Positions 24,849 to 33,651 are shown, counted from the first letter of the stretch. The stretch is 52,496 nucleotides of DNA from Clostridia bacterium (GCA_024689085.1 JAILDT010000020.1:1-52496), one strand, 5' to 3'. Made by a program: numbers and translations. The notes: generated from the sequence alone by a model not told the origin.

Positions 24849-26108
24849 TTACAGTAAATCCTGGAATCCCGGTACCCACAGGTGGCGAGGGATGCCATCC
24901 ACCATGATTGGCGGGACGTCTCCCTGGATCAGCGGCTTGACATATGTGAGGAATTCATCCGTCACATACGTTCCGTCTTCCGTGATCCACTCTCTCGGGA
25001 CCATTCTCTCATCATTGGCAATCTTGTGTACATCCTTGACCGCAGTGTCTGAACCGTACGGATCGTCGGAGGTCCTGACGATGACGGCCATCTTGCCGCT
25101 CTCCCCTTCATCGGCAGCCTTCATCGCTGCGCCGCCTACTTCGAAGGCTTCCAGAATGTCCACTCTGGACGCGCAGTGGCTTGCTGCTCTCTGCAGTGTG
25201 GACAATTCGATTCCTCTGGTTTTGCAGCCCAGTTCACCGGCGAGGACCTCACAGAGATACCTCGCAGTTCCGGTTAGCTGTTTATGCCCGAAGGCATCCA
25301 CGTATTTCACGTTGTTTCCCATCTCACTGATATAGGTTCCGCCCGCAGTACGGATTCCTTCGGAAACCGCCATGACGACTGAGGACTTTGTCTTCAGCAG
25401 TTCTCTGCATTTTTCGACGAAAGCGTCCACGTCAAACGGCAGTTCAGGAAGATAAATGGCGTCCGGCCCGTCGCAGTCCTCGCCTTTCGCGAGAACCGCT
25501 GCTCCCGTCAGCCAGCCGGCGTTTCTTCCCATGATTTCCACGACGATGACCTGGCCGTTTTTCGTTTCCAGGCACCATCCGTCACGGATGATTTCCTTCA
25601 CAGACGTACCAATGTACTTGGCTGCAGATCCGTAACCCGGGGTGTGGTCTGTCAGTGCCAGGTCGTTATCGATGGTCTTCGGACAACCAACAAACCGAAT
25701 ATCCGATCCTTTCACCGTACCGTAATCAGAGAGTTTCTTGATCGTGTCCATCGAATCGTTTCCGCCGATGTAAATGAAGCAATCGATTTCAAGTTCCTCC
25801 AGAATCTTGAACAGATCTTCATACAGTTTTTCGTCTTCCGATATCTCAGGCAGTTTATATCTGCAGGAACCTAGATAAGCAGCCGGCGTACGCTTCAGCA
25901 GTTCTTCATCCAATCCCGTTTTGATGTGATCAGATAAGTCGATATAGCGTCTTTGAAGCAACCCCTGAACGCCGTGGATCATGCCATAGACCTTGTCATA
26001 TCCTCTGTCCTTCGCGGTTCTGTACACACCTGCGAGAGAAGAATTGATAGCGGCCGTCGGTCCTCCGGACTGCCCTACTATTACATTCCTTTTTTTCTTT
26101 TCTTCCAT
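24849..26108 (-). CDS. pfp: Pyrophosphate-type 6-phosphofructokinase
   Basis: 419 residues. Interconverts fructose 6-phosphate and fructose 1,6-bisphosphate in glycolysis. GQSGGPTAAINSS begins the nucleotide/PPi site. Two residues point to PPi rather than ATP as phosphoryl donor: the Asp in YIGGNDSMDT (ATP enzymes have Gly there) and the Lys in CPKTIDNDL. PGYGSAAKYI and EIMGRNAGWL bind substrate. The ATG at 26108 follows GGGAGA; the open frame could start at a TTG at 26135, but that lacks a ribosome site. A TG-extended -10 at 26153-26161 gives the gene its own promoter. PPi use saves ATP in fermentation and could recycle PPi from biosynthesis. Confidence 0.9.
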   Translation of the reverse strand: MEEKKKRNVIVGQSGGPTAAINSSLAGVYRTAKDRGYDKVYGMIHGVQGLLQRRYIDLSDHIKTGLDEELLKRTPAAYLGSCRYKLPEISEDEKLYEDLFKILEELEIDCFIYIGGNDSMDTIKKLSDYGTVKGSDIRFVGCPKTIDNDLALTDHTPGYGSAAKYIGTSVKEIIRDGWCLETKNGQVIVVEIMGRNAGWLTGAAVLAKGEDCDGPDAIYLPELPFDVDAFVEKCRELLKTKSSVVMAVSEGIRTAGGTYISEMGNNVKYVDAFGHKQLTGTARYLCEVLAGELGCKTRGIELSTLQRAASHCASRVDILEAFEVGGAAMKAADEGESGKMAVIVRTSDDPYGSDTAVKDVHKIANDERMVPREWITEDGTYVTDEFLTYVKPLIQGDVPPIMVDGIPRHLWVPGFQDLL

Positions 26109-26152
26109 GATGGATATCTCCCTTCGTGACTTCAATCAATATTGCTACCATC

Positions 26153-26161
26153 ATTATAACA
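26153..26161 (-). promoter_or_regulatory. Extended -10 promoter of pfp
   Basis: Minus-strand TGTTATAAT, a TG-extended perfect -10, lies 45 nt upstream of the pfp ATG. The -35 is weak. Confidence 0.55.
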
Positions 26162-26183
26162 TAATGGCAGACATCCTTTTAGT

Positions 26184-27116
26184 TTATTTCATGAAATCCA
26201 GCACCTGCTGTCTCCCTGTCAATGCCGTGCAGGCTCCCGCCGCTGTGGCGCAGATGGCGCCGCATGCCGATGCGAAATCCAGTGCCTGCCGCAGAGATGA
26301 ACCACGCAGAATCTCAGAAGCAAGTCCTGCAATGAAATTATCTCCTGCTCCCGTTGCGTCCACCGACCGGATTTTATACGCCGGGATGTAGCCTTTGTCC
26401 AGAGACGATCTGAAATAGCACCCCCTGTTTCCCAGCTTGATGATGACGTTCTTTACGCCCTTTTGACAGAACACTTCCGCCGTCTCTTCCGGATCCGTCT
26501 TACCCGTCAAATAACGCGCCTCGTCTTCATTGGGCGTGATATAGTCGACCCATGGCAGAGATTTCTGAACATCTTCCAGCGTCAGCTTTCTGAAATTCGG
26601 GATCTTCGTGTCAGCAAACACAATGCTCCCGCCGGCCTTCGCCTGCTTCAGAAAGCGTTCTATGATCTCCGCGTCGTCAAATGGAGCGCGGAACAGTGAT
26701 CCTATAATGACAGCCTTTGCGCCCGCAATGCTCTCAGGATGCTGATCGGGGCGGAAGTTGTATCTATGGGCTGCATTGGCGATCGAGCTCCGCTCTCCAG
26801 TGTGGTCCACCAGCAGCGTGCTGATCGGCGTCGGATGCTCCTCGTCCTTCAGAATCGCGTCCGTTGCCACCCCGAACCGTTTCAGGGCTTCTTCTACGAG
26901 CTTGCCTGCTTCATCCTCTCCAAGATGGCACAGGATCGCTGTATCCATACCGAGTTTCGCCGACGCAATCGCACTGTTGACCGCTTCTCCGCCTACGTGC
27001 AGAGAACCCTGCTCCGCATGATAGACTCTCCCGGACACCGGCTCGGGATCATACCCGATGATAATGGAATCGACCAGAGCCATCCCTGTTGTAATGATGT
27101 CGTACTTGTTCATCAT
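26184..27116 (-). CDS. PfkB-family carbohydrate/nucleoside kinase
   Basis: 310 residues of the ribokinase (PfkB) family. The N-terminal substrate segment GGEAVNSAIASAKLGMDTA and the C-terminal signature DATGAGDNFIAGLASE (anion hole plus catalytic Asp) are both intact. The substrate may be ribose, fructose, a nucleoside or a related sugar; I cannot tell which. Tandem ATG codons (27116 and 27113) have no clear ribosome site. It begins 13 nt after the cysteine desulfidase stop and is likely translated by coupling from the same transcript. A kinase next to cysteine desulfidase is not an arrangement with an obvious explanation. Confidence 0.85.
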   Translation of the reverse strand: MMNKYDIITTGMALVDSIIIGYDPEPVSGRVYHAEQGSLHVGGEAVNSAIASAKLGMDTAILCHLGEDEAGKLVEEALKRFGVATDAILKDEEHPTPISTLLVDHTGERSSIANAAHRYNFRPDQHPESIAGAKAVIIGSLFRAPFDDAEIIERFLKQAKAGGSIVFADTKIPNFRKLTLEDVQKSLPWVDYITPNEDEARYLTGKTDPEETAEVFCQKGVKNVIIKLGNRGCYFRSSLDKGYIPAYKIRSVDATGAGDNFIAGLASEILRGSSLRQALDFASACGAICATAAGACTALTGRQQVLDFMK

Positions 27117-27129
27117 ATCTATTTGAGTA

Positions 27130-28413
27130 TTATCTCGGTTTGATCATCATGTGGATGATTTCCGTATTTGTCTCGTGCATCGCCACCCTGCCCAGATAGC
27201 CATAATTCCGGATGGTATTTTCGACGCCCTTGAGGACCAGTCCGTCGCCATCGTAGAACTCCTGTCCGTTCTGATACATCTCATATCCCAGAAGTCCGGA
27301 TTCCACCGCAACAGCAATCTTCGCCGCGCAGGAAGCCTTTGCACCGTCGCAGACGATGCCGGAAGAAATCGCCAACGTGTTGACGATCGTGTGGGAGATC
27401 GTCTTGCGGTCGCCGCCGTTGATATAGGCGATCCCCGCCGCTGCACCTGCTCCTGCCGTGACCACGCCGCAATAGGCTGACAGCCGTCCGATATCGGTTT
27501 TCGCGTGCAGCGTCACCAGATTAGCAACCAACAGTCCTCTGAGCAACGTCTCATGAGATACCCCTGCCTCTTCCGCGTACAGAATCACCGGAACGGACGT
27601 GGTCAGTCCCTGATTACCGCTGCCGGAATTGATGACCACTGGCAGTTCACATCCGCCCATTCTCGCGTCGGACCCGGCGGCTGCGTATGCTTTTGCCTTT
27701 GTCCGGATATTATTCTGGCCTTCCATCATAATCGTCTTTCCGACGTTGGCTCCGAAGTCCCCTTTTAAGCCTTCCTCGGCAATCTCCATGTTGCAGCGAA
27801 TCTGCTTCTCCAGAATCTCTGCTACGTCCACCAGCTCACAGGTATCTGCAAAATCAATAATATCCGCAACCGTGAGCATGGTGTAATCCGGCCCGCCTTC
27901 CGCGGCGGCATCATCTCCCTCCTGCTTCTCGAAGATGACTTCTCCATTTTTCTCAATGCTGACGATATTTGTGTGCTCGTCTTTGATATGTACTTTGGCG
28001 CTTTCGTCACCCTTCGCTACGGTGATTTCAACCTCCAGGAGGCTTTCGGAATCCAGCGCTTCCACCTCCATTTCCGCCTGCGCCAGATACGGTTCGATGT
28101 GGTATTTGACACCCGGCGGAATATCTGCGATGACGAGCAGTCCCCCATTCTCATTCCCTCCAATGATGCCGGCTGCCGCCGCCACCTTTATGCCGCGCCG
28201 CCCTTCTGTATTCGGCACAACAACGCTCTTGACGTTCTTGATGATATTCCCGCTTGCGCAGATTTTGACTATATCAGGGATATCACCAAGAATGCTTCTT
28301 GCCTTTGCTGCACAGTAAGCGATGGCGATCGGTTCCGTGCACCCCATGGCGCTGACCAGCTCGCGATTCAGAATCTCAACATATGTCTGATAGGTTTCGC
28401 TGTTTCGTTCCAT
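27130..28413 (-). CDS. cyuA: L-cysteine desulfidase, CyuA/YhaM (UPF0597) family
   Basis: 427 residues. The family breaks cysteine into pyruvate, ammonia and sulfide using an oxygen-sensitive 4Fe-4S cluster. Visible hallmarks are SAMGCTEPIAIAYCAAKAR near the N-terminus, VVPNTEGRRGIKVAAAAG, CELPVVINSGSGNQGL in the middle and SAYCGVVTAGAGAAAGIAY with SSGIVCDGAKASCAAK near the C-terminus, where the cluster cysteines lie. The ATG at 28413 follows AAAGGAGAGAG; a GTG one codon earlier is less likely. Transcribed with the downstream PfkB kinase. Supports amino-acid fermentation and sulfide supply. Confidence 0.88.
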   Translation of the reverse strand: MERNSETYQTYVEILNRELVSAMGCTEPIAIAYCAAKARSILGDIPDIVKICASGNIIKNVKSVVVPNTEGRRGIKVAAAAGIIGGNENGGLLVIADIPPGVKYHIEPYLAQAEMEVEALDSESLLEVEITVAKGDESAKVHIKDEHTNIVSIEKNGEVIFEKQEGDDAAAEGGPDYTMLTVADIIDFADTCELVDVAEILEKQIRCNMEIAEEGLKGDFGANVGKTIMMEGQNNIRTKAKAYAAAGSDARMGGCELPVVINSGSGNQGLTTSVPVILYAEEAGVSHETLLRGLLVANLVTLHAKTDIGRLSAYCGVVTAGAGAAAGIAYINGGDRKTISHTIVNTLAISSGIVCDGAKASCAAKIAVAVESGLLGYEMYQNGQEFYDGDGLVLKGVENTIRNYGYLGRVAMHETNTEIIHMMIKPR

Positions 28414-28447
28414 CACTCTCTCCTTTATTAATTGATTTGTATTCTAT

Positions 28448-28453
28448 ATTATA
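28448..28453 (-). promoter_or_regulatory. Possible -10 box for cyuA
   Basis: Minus-strand TATAAT lies 34 nt before the cyuA ATG, just after the MATE gene's 3' end, where a T-run follows a weak CCGAAACGG hairpin. The -35 is poor. Confidence 0.4.
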
Positions 28454-28478
28454 CAACAAAAAAGGCTTCCGTTTCGGA

Positions 28479-29822
28479 TTACGCGTATCCGTATCGTTTT
28501 CTCAATACTACTGTGTAGATGATCACAGGGATGATTGATCCTGCCTCCGCCACGGCGGCAGAAAACCAGATGCCGTTCAGCCCGAAGAATATCGGCAGAA
28601 TCATGACCGCTCCAATTTCGCATATGACGACACGCACTGTTGCGATAATCGCGGATACGACACCATTGTTCAGCGCCGTGAACATGCCCGTCACAAAGAT
28701 ATTGATGCCGCATGTGATAAATATCAGTGCGTAGATACGTATCCCATGGACCGCCATATCGACGAGATCCGCATCATATCCGACGAATATGGATACCAGC
28801 GGCCGCGCGAAAATGATGAGTATCGCCAGCATCGCCAGCCCTCCACCTTCCATCAGGATCATGCTCTTCCTGAAGAGATTCTTCATTTCAGTCTGGTTTT
28901 CCGCGCCGAAGTTGAAACTGAAGAGTGGCTGTACACCCATGTTGTACCCCGCGAAAATCGCAAAGAAGATGAACGTACAGTACTGCATGACGCCAAAGGC
29001 AGCCACGCCGTCAGCTCCCGCAAGGCGCAACAGCTGAAAGTTGTACAGCATGGATACGACCGATTCGGAAATGGTCGATACGAACTCGGATAATCCGTTC
29101 GTACAGGCCTTCCGCAGCGCCCAAAATTCCACGTGCGGTCTGCCGATCCGCAGCAGGCTGTCGTTTGGACGGCTGAAGTAGACCAGCGGCGTGATGCCTC
29201 CGATCAGTTCACTGATCCCTGTCGCGACAGCGGCTCCCATAATGCCCCAGTGGAAGATAACGATAAAGAGAAAGTCCAGAACGATATTCGTGACACCCGT
29301 GATTACTGTGATCCAGAATCCCAGACGGGGTTTCTCGGCCGTTACGAACAGAATCTGGAACAGGAACTGCAGCATATAACAGGGCAGTGTGATCATTCCG
29401 ATCAAGCCGTATACCATGCAGTAATCCACCATGTTCTGCTCAACGCCGATCAGTTCAATCGCAGGCCGAAGGATGAAAACGCCGATCACGGCCATGATTA
29501 CGCCAATGGCAATGCAGATATATACAAAAAATGAAAAATAGCCATTCGCTTTTTCCGGATTCTGTTCGCCGAGCGTCTTCCCTATGATTGCCGACCCGCC
29601 GGTGCCGATCATCAGACCGAACACGCCGAGGACTGAGAAAATCGGGAACGTGACATTGACGGAAGCAAAGGCAACTTTCCCCACATAATTGGAAATGAAC
29701 AGCCCGTCGACGATACCATAAACGGACAGGAAAATCATGTTCGCAATCGTAGGAAGGACGAACAGGAACAGCCTTCTGTATGTAAAATGATCCGATAGTT
29801 GAATTCTATCTTTTGTGCTCAT
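28479..29822 (-). CDS. MATE-family multidrug/cation efflux protein
   Basis: 447 residues with about twelve membrane helices in two related halves. MATE proteins export drugs or metabolites in exchange for Na+ or H+. Typical segments include LPTIANMIFLSVYGIVDGLF at the first helix, GTGGSAIIGKTLGEQ after the second, and FNFGAENQTEMKNLFRKS at the start of the second half, which mirrors the first-half GEQNPEKAN loop. I chose the ATG at 29822 with AAAGGAG upstream; the longer open frame to 29855 has no ribosome site. Substrate unknown. The gene stands alone in its own unit. Confidence 0.88.
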   Translation of the reverse strand: MSTKDRIQLSDHFTYRRLFLFVLPTIANMIFLSVYGIVDGLFISNYVGKVAFASVNVTFPIFSVLGVFGLMIGTGGSAIIGKTLGEQNPEKANGYFSFFVYICIAIGVIMAVIGVFILRPAIELIGVEQNMVDYCMVYGLIGMITLPCYMLQFLFQILFVTAEKPRLGFWITVITGVTNIVLDFLFIVIFHWGIMGAAVATGISELIGGITPLVYFSRPNDSLLRIGRPHVEFWALRKACTNGLSEFVSTISESVVSMLYNFQLLRLAGADGVAAFGVMQYCTFIFFAIFAGYNMGVQPLFSFNFGAENQTEMKNLFRKSMILMEGGGLAMLAILIIFARPLVSIFVGYDADLVDMAVHGIRIYALIFITCGINIFVTGMFTALNNGVVSAIIATVRVVICEIGAVMILPIFFGLNGIWFSAAVAEAGSIIPVIIYTVVLRKRYGYA

Positions 29823-29898
29823 AAAACTCCTTTCAATTCGCCACCATGATATCACATCTCAACGCCGATAAACAAAAAATCTGCTCCCACGCGCGCGG

Positions 29899-29927
29899 TT
29901 GATTCCGGCCGGTAAATGTGGTTAAAT
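29899..29927 (+). promoter_or_regulatory. Predicted promoter of the 153-residue hypothetical gene
   Basis: TTGATT (29899-29904), 17 nt, TTAAAT (29922-29927). Moderate match; nothing else upstream fits better. Confidence 0.45.
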
Positions 29928-29972
29928 ATATATGAACTTTTGTATCATTACTTTTGGAAAGGAAGATCATAT

Positions 29973-30434
29973 ATGAACAGGCTTAAGGAAGGCATTGTGG
30001 AAGTTGACGGTGTTGCGCTCAGCCCGGAGACGACACTCGCGGATGTGGAAAACATCGGCATCGACAAAGGCGTACAGAGATTCCATGGAAATCAGTATCT
30101 GGAGGTCCTCTTTAATGAGCCTGTTGAAAGCGACGGCGTGACATTTCAGGTTTCCATCAGAGTCGCACAGGCAGACGACCAGAAAAAAGTCGTGCTGCTC
30201 GACCCAAAGATGAACAGACCATTCCGGGACATCATGGATGAAAGCAGAGCGAAACAGGAAATCTGCGAGGAATGGCTGAAGAGGAACATGGATATTCCTC
30301 CGACAAGGGACACAGATGATGGCATCATCTACTCTTTCCCTTGGGGACACATCCTCAGTTCCGCTGCCGAGCACATCAATTTCGGCAACATGGAAGGATG
30401 TATCAAGCTCGTCTACGGAGAATTCCCGATATAG
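29973..30434 (+). CDS. Hypothetical protein, 153 residues
   Basis: I do not recognise a family. The protein is soluble, acidic, without membrane helices, signal peptide or cysteine clusters other than scattered Cys. It contains DGVTFQVSIRVAQADDQKK and YSFPWGHILSSAAEHINFG, the latter with two His. The ATG at 29973 has AAAGGAAG at normal distance. It stands alone with its own promoter and a strong terminator, and the reading frame uses codons like its neighbours, so it is very likely a real monocistronic gene. It lies upstream of an amino-acid permease, but the terminator separates them. Confidence 0.7.
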   Translation: MNRLKEGIVEVDGVALSPETTLADVENIGIDKGVQRFHGNQYLEVLFNEPVESDGVTFQVSIRVAQADDQKKVVLLDPKMNRPFRDIMDESRAKQEICEEWLKRNMDIPPTRDTDDGIIYSFPWGHILSSAAEHINFGNMEGCIKLVYGEFPI

Positions 30435-30462
30435 AACCGAAAGCAAAAGCAACATAATCAGC

Positions 30463-30507
30463 AAAGACTTCAGGGTAAGAAACGATTCCTGAAGTCTTTT
30501 TGTTTTT
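30463..30507 (+). terminator. Rho-independent terminator
   Basis: A perfect 12-bp stem (30463-30474 with 30488-30499) and 13-nt loop are followed by TTTTTGTTTTTC. It ends the 153-residue gene's transcript. Confidence 0.9.
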
Positions 30508-30522
30508 CTATGGACTTTTCTG

Positions 30523-30551
30523 TTGACTGTACGCACGAAAAAAGAGATAAT
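30523..30551 (+). promoter_or_regulatory. Sigma-A promoter of the APC permease gene
   Basis: TTGACT (30523-30528), exactly 17 nt, GATAAT (30546-30551). The leader of about 50 nt contains a small GCGTTT/AAACGC hairpin at 30561-30575 ahead of AAAGGGAGA. Confidence 0.7.
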
Positions 30552-30606
30552 ATGCACGGTGCGTTTTTCAAACGCCTACATTGATATATAAAGGGAGATA
30601 GTGTAA

Positions 30607-31989
30607 ATGGAAAATCAACTTCAGAAAAGATACGGCCTGATCACTGCGATCTGCGTCGTAGTCGGTATCGTCGTCGGTTCCGGCGTCTTCTTCAAGGCAG
30701 AAAAGATTCTTGTCTGCACCGACGGAAGAACGTCCCTCGGAATCCTGGCATGGCTGATCGGCGGTATCATCATGGTATCCTGCGCCTACGTGTTCGGCGT
30801 ACTGGCTTCACACCATGAAAAGTGCAACGGAATTGTAGACTATGCGGAAGAAATGTGCGGCGAGAAGTACGGATATATCGTCGGCTGGTTCATGGCGACC
30901 ATCTACTACCCGACCCTGACTTCCGTACTGGCATGGGTCACCGCCAGATACTTCAGCGTTCTGGTCGGCTGGGACATCGTCGGTCCGCAGTGCATGGCGC
31001 TGGCCGGTTTCCTGCTGATCCTGGCTTATGTCTGCAACTCACTCAGTCCGGTCATCGCCGGTAAAGTACAGGTTGCCACAACAGTCATCAAGTTCATCCC
31101 TCTCCTGCTCATGGCAATCGTCGGAACAATTTTCGGACTTGCCAATGGAATGACGGTAGAGAACTTCCACTATGTGGCTGAGGGTGCAGGTCCTGCAGGC
31201 CCTGCTCTGTTCACAGCAGTCTGCGCGACATCCTTCGCCTATGAAGGCTGGATCATTGCGACATCCATCAACTCTGAGATCAAGGATTCCAAGAAGAATC
31301 TGCCGCGCGCGCTCTTCTTCGGATCGCTGATCGTCGTTTTCATTTACATCGTTTACTATATCGGACTCGCCGGAGCAGTCGACAACGCGACCATGATGGC
31401 CGGCGGCGAAGAAGGTGCGAAAATCGCATTTACGACCATCTTCTCCAGAATCGGCGGCACAGGCGTCTTCGTACTGATCGTCGTTTCCTGCTACGGCGTA
31501 CTGAATGGTCTGATGATGGCCAACGTCAGAGGTTTCTACTCTCTGGCCCTCAGAGGCAAAGGCTACAATCCGAAGATGTTCAGCCAGGTCGATCCTGTTA
31601 CCAACATGCCGTCCAACGCATCCATCATCGGGCTGCTGGTCGCTGGCTGGTGGCTGCTGTACTTCTACGGCGCAAACCTGACAGCTCCTTGGTTTGGACC
31701 GTTCTGCTTCGATACGTCAGAGCTTCCGATCATCACGATCTACGCGATGTACATTCCGCTCTTCCTCGTGCTGATCAAGAAGATCAAGAACTACAACATT
31801 ACGCCGATTATTCCGGTGATTGCGATCCTCGGCTCACTGTTCATGGTGGTCGCCGCGATCTTCGCGCACCGCATGGCAGTTATCTTCTATCTGATCGTAT
31901 TCGTTGTAATCATCCTCATCGGAATTCCGAGGATGAACGCCGTTCCGATGGACAAGCTGAATGATACCCCATCTGAGAAACTGGAATAG
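30607..31989 (+). CDS. APC-superfamily amino-acid permease
   Basis: 460 residues with about twelve membrane helices. The first helix contains VVVGIVVGSGVFF, the unwound glycine-rich substrate site of the amino acid-polyamine-organocation family. CATSFAYEGWIIATSINSE matches the conserved sixth helix with its aromatic-Glu region, followed by SEIKDSKKNLPRALFFGS. Closest in feel to the L-type/serine-threonine or methionine exchanger branch, but the substrate cannot be assigned. The ATG at 30607 has AAAGGGAGA upstream. It is monocistronic, bounded by a good promoter and a strong terminator. It probably feeds the amino-acid catabolism encoded around it. Confidence 0.87.
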   Translation: MENQLQKRYGLITAICVVVGIVVGSGVFFKAEKILVCTDGRTSLGILAWLIGGIIMVSCAYVFGVLASHHEKCNGIVDYAEEMCGEKYGYIVGWFMATIYYPTLTSVLAWVTARYFSVLVGWDIVGPQCMALAGFLLILAYVCNSLSPVIAGKVQVATTVIKFIPLLLMAIVGTIFGLANGMTVENFHYVAEGAGPAGPALFTAVCATSFAYEGWIIATSINSEIKDSKKNLPRALFFGSLIVVFIYIVYYIGLAGAVDNATMMAGGEEGAKIAFTTIFSRIGGTGVFVLIVVSCYGVLNGLMMANVRGFYSLALRGKGYNPKMFSQVDPVTNMPSNASIIGLLVAGWWLLYFYGANLTAPWFGPFCFDTSELPIITIYAMYIPLFLVLIKKIKNYNITPIIPVIAILGSLFMVVAAIFAHRMAVIFYLIVFVVIILIGIPRMNAVPMDKLNDTPSEKLE

Positions 31990-32004
31990 ACTATTAAGAA
32001 TAAG

Positions 32005-32038
32005 AAAGGGAGATATGCAACTGCATGTCTCCCTTTTT
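32005..32038 (+). terminator. Rho-independent terminator after the permease
   Basis: AAAGGGAGATATGC pairs with GCATGTCTCCCTTT (one G-U pair) and is followed by a T-run. The next gene's promoter begins about 15 nt later. Confidence 0.9.
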
Positions 32039-32053
32039 CGATGTCCCTTCTTA

Positions 32054-32062
32054 TGATACAAT
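32054..32062 (+). promoter_or_regulatory. Extended -10 promoter giving a predicted leaderless mRNA
   Basis: TGATACAAT (-10 TACAAT at 32057-32062), then exactly 6 nt to the ATG at 32069. The -35 position lies in the T-run of the preceding terminator. No Shine-Dalgarno sequence. Confidence 0.6.
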
Positions 32063-32068
32063 ACACCT

Positions 32069-32587
32069 ATGAGAATAGATGAAGTTATAAAACAATGTAT
32101 CCAGTCGGACGAAGACATCCTCTGGGCGCTGCAGGATGATCATGAGGCTGTCGCCCACCGGAAATCTCTCATGTTCTTCTCCGAACCGGGCCTGATCTCA
32201 GATATCCGAGAAGCGCTTGACGCCAAGTCCTCCTCTGATGACGCAGGCAAGGTTTCCTTGCCGCAGTTGACCGAGAGCAAGAAACTGAGCAGGTATTTTG
32301 ACCTGGTCGGGAAAACTGCGTCCACGCAGGCAAAAAAAGAAGCCTTCGTTTCCCAGCGAAAGCTTCTGGATTCCGGTACTGATGCGATTTGCCTGGAGAC
32401 CATGGACGGTCAGCAAAAGTGGATCGACAAAGACCTCGCCGAGGCATTTGCGTTCAAACGGAAGTATCTGTTTGTGGATCCATCGGCCGTCAACGCTGAT
32501 GACATCGCCGCTGATGAAATCGCGAACATGGTCTTCATCGAAGAAGAAGGCAAGATCGCAGGCATCGTCATGAGCCTCAGGATCTGA
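32069..32587 (+). CDS. Hypothetical protein, 172 residues
   Basis: I do not recognise a family. The protein is soluble and mixed-charge, starts MRIDEVIKQCIQSDEDILWA, and has no membrane segment, metal-binding cluster or known motif. FVDPSAVNADDIAADEIANM is helical and acidic. The ATG at 32069 directly follows a TG-extended -10 by 6 nt, so the transcript is probably leaderless. The 3' end overlaps the convergent flavoprotein gene by 11 nt. Codon use is like that of the neighbours. The promoter and intact frame make it probably real. Confidence 0.65.
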   Translation: MRIDEVIKQCIQSDEDILWALQDDHEAVAHRKSLMFFSEPGLISDIREALDAKSSSDDAGKVSLPQLTESKKLSRYFDLVGKTASTQAKKEAFVSQRKLLDSGTDAICLETMDGQQKWIDKDLAEAFAFKRKYLFVDPSAVNADDIAADEIANMVFIEEEGKIAGIVMSLRI

Positions 32588-33641
32588 ATTCCTTCATCAC
32601 CGCTTCGGCAAATGCCGAAGCGTCTTCTTTAATATTCTGATTCTGCATAATAGAGCCCGGATCGTTCGCGATGCGCATCATCGCAAATCTCGGCGGAAGA
32701 AAAAAAGTCTTATTCATATTCAGTGCGCTGACCAACTGCTCCGCGACTATGTCGCTGCCGCTGTAGCCTGATACGATCACTGCGTAAAGCCGTTTATCAG
32801 AAAAACTCCGGACGCGGACCAGTGCTGTGAGTCGATTGATGAACGCCGCCAGGTTCGCGCTGACAGCATCGTTATAATTCGGACAGATCATAATCAGGCC
32901 ATCGCAGTCGAGAACGGCCGGATAAACATCATCTGTGATGACTCCTCCGTAAAAACACTTCCCCTTTTCCCCAAAATGCAGGCATGTTTCATAGGAACAT
33001 GCATGACAGTCATGCAGTTCGCCGTTCCGCAGCGATATTTCCTGTACGTCAGCGTCAAGATTATCACGTATCATGCTCCATAAAAGCATTGTATTCGACG
33101 TCTCGGGAACACCGGCATGAAGCGCCAGTAATTTCGGATGGTCGACTCGCTTCTTCTTATTATTGCAAACTCGTTCAACGAGTTCCCGAACGGACACTTT
33201 ATACGCAGTCTCATTGTCCGTCCCCAGATTTGCAGCGATGATATTGAAGTTGCGCAGTGTTCTGGTCCCCTCCACCAAAGGCCGTCCGGGGAACGCACAG
33301 CCCGCTCTGTTCGCAGAGAACACCATGTGTCTTGCAACTGATTTCGTGAACAACTCACTGTTGCCATCCACCACGATTCCTGCCAGACAGCCTTCGAACA
33401 TGTCTCTGTTCAGGCGTATGCGCTTCAATAGTTTCACATACTCAAGATTGATGCCGGACTCCCCCAGTTCAATGGCAAACAAAAGCTTCCGCCCGCGCAG
33501 GTCGGCCGCTGCGATTTCATCTGCCGTTTCCAGCAGATCGTATTCATATCCTTCCAGTCCAAACTCCAGAACACTCTTTAACCGCATCGTTTTCTCTTCG
33601 TCCTGGCAGCGGGGCTGGATCACTGTGATTGTTTTATTCAT
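32577..33641 (-). CDS. Two-domain flavoprotein: unknown N-terminal domain plus flavodoxin-like NAD(P)H-dependent reductase with Cys motif
   Basis: 354 residues. Residues 170-354 resemble the NADPH-dependent FMN reductase/iron-sulfur flavoprotein group: LLALHAGVPETSNTMLLW (171-188) is the FMN phosphate loop, CPNYNDAVSANLAAFINRL (253-271) is the flavin-contact loop, and DCHACSYETC (C212, C215, C220) with C229 could bind a 4Fe-4S cluster as in iron-sulfur flavoproteins. Residues 1-165 are a separate domain I cannot name; it contains GCLAGIVVDGNSELF and a central pair of Gly-rich strands. The ATG has no strong ribosome site and follows the LDH-like gene by 10 nt. Probably an electron-transfer or reductase partner of the two genes upstream. 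Confidence 0.75.
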   Translation of the reverse strand: MNKTITVIQPRCQDEEKTMRLKSVLEFGLEGYEYDLLETADEIAAADLRGRKLLFAIELGESGINLEYVKLLKRIRLNRDMFEGCLAGIVVDGNSELFTKSVARHMVFSANRAGCAFPGRPLVEGTRTLRNFNIIAANLGTDNETAYKVSVRELVERVCNNKKKRVDHPKLLALHAGVPETSNTMLLWSMIRDNLDADVQEISLRNGELHDCHACSYETCLHFGEKGKCFYGGVITDDVYPAVLDCDGLIMICPNYNDAVSANLAAFINRLTALVRVRSFSDKRLYAVIVSGYSGSDIVAEQLVSALNMNKTFFLPPRFAMMRIANDPGSIMQNQNIKEDASAFAEAVMKEFRS

Positions 33642-33651
33642 GCAGGTCTTT

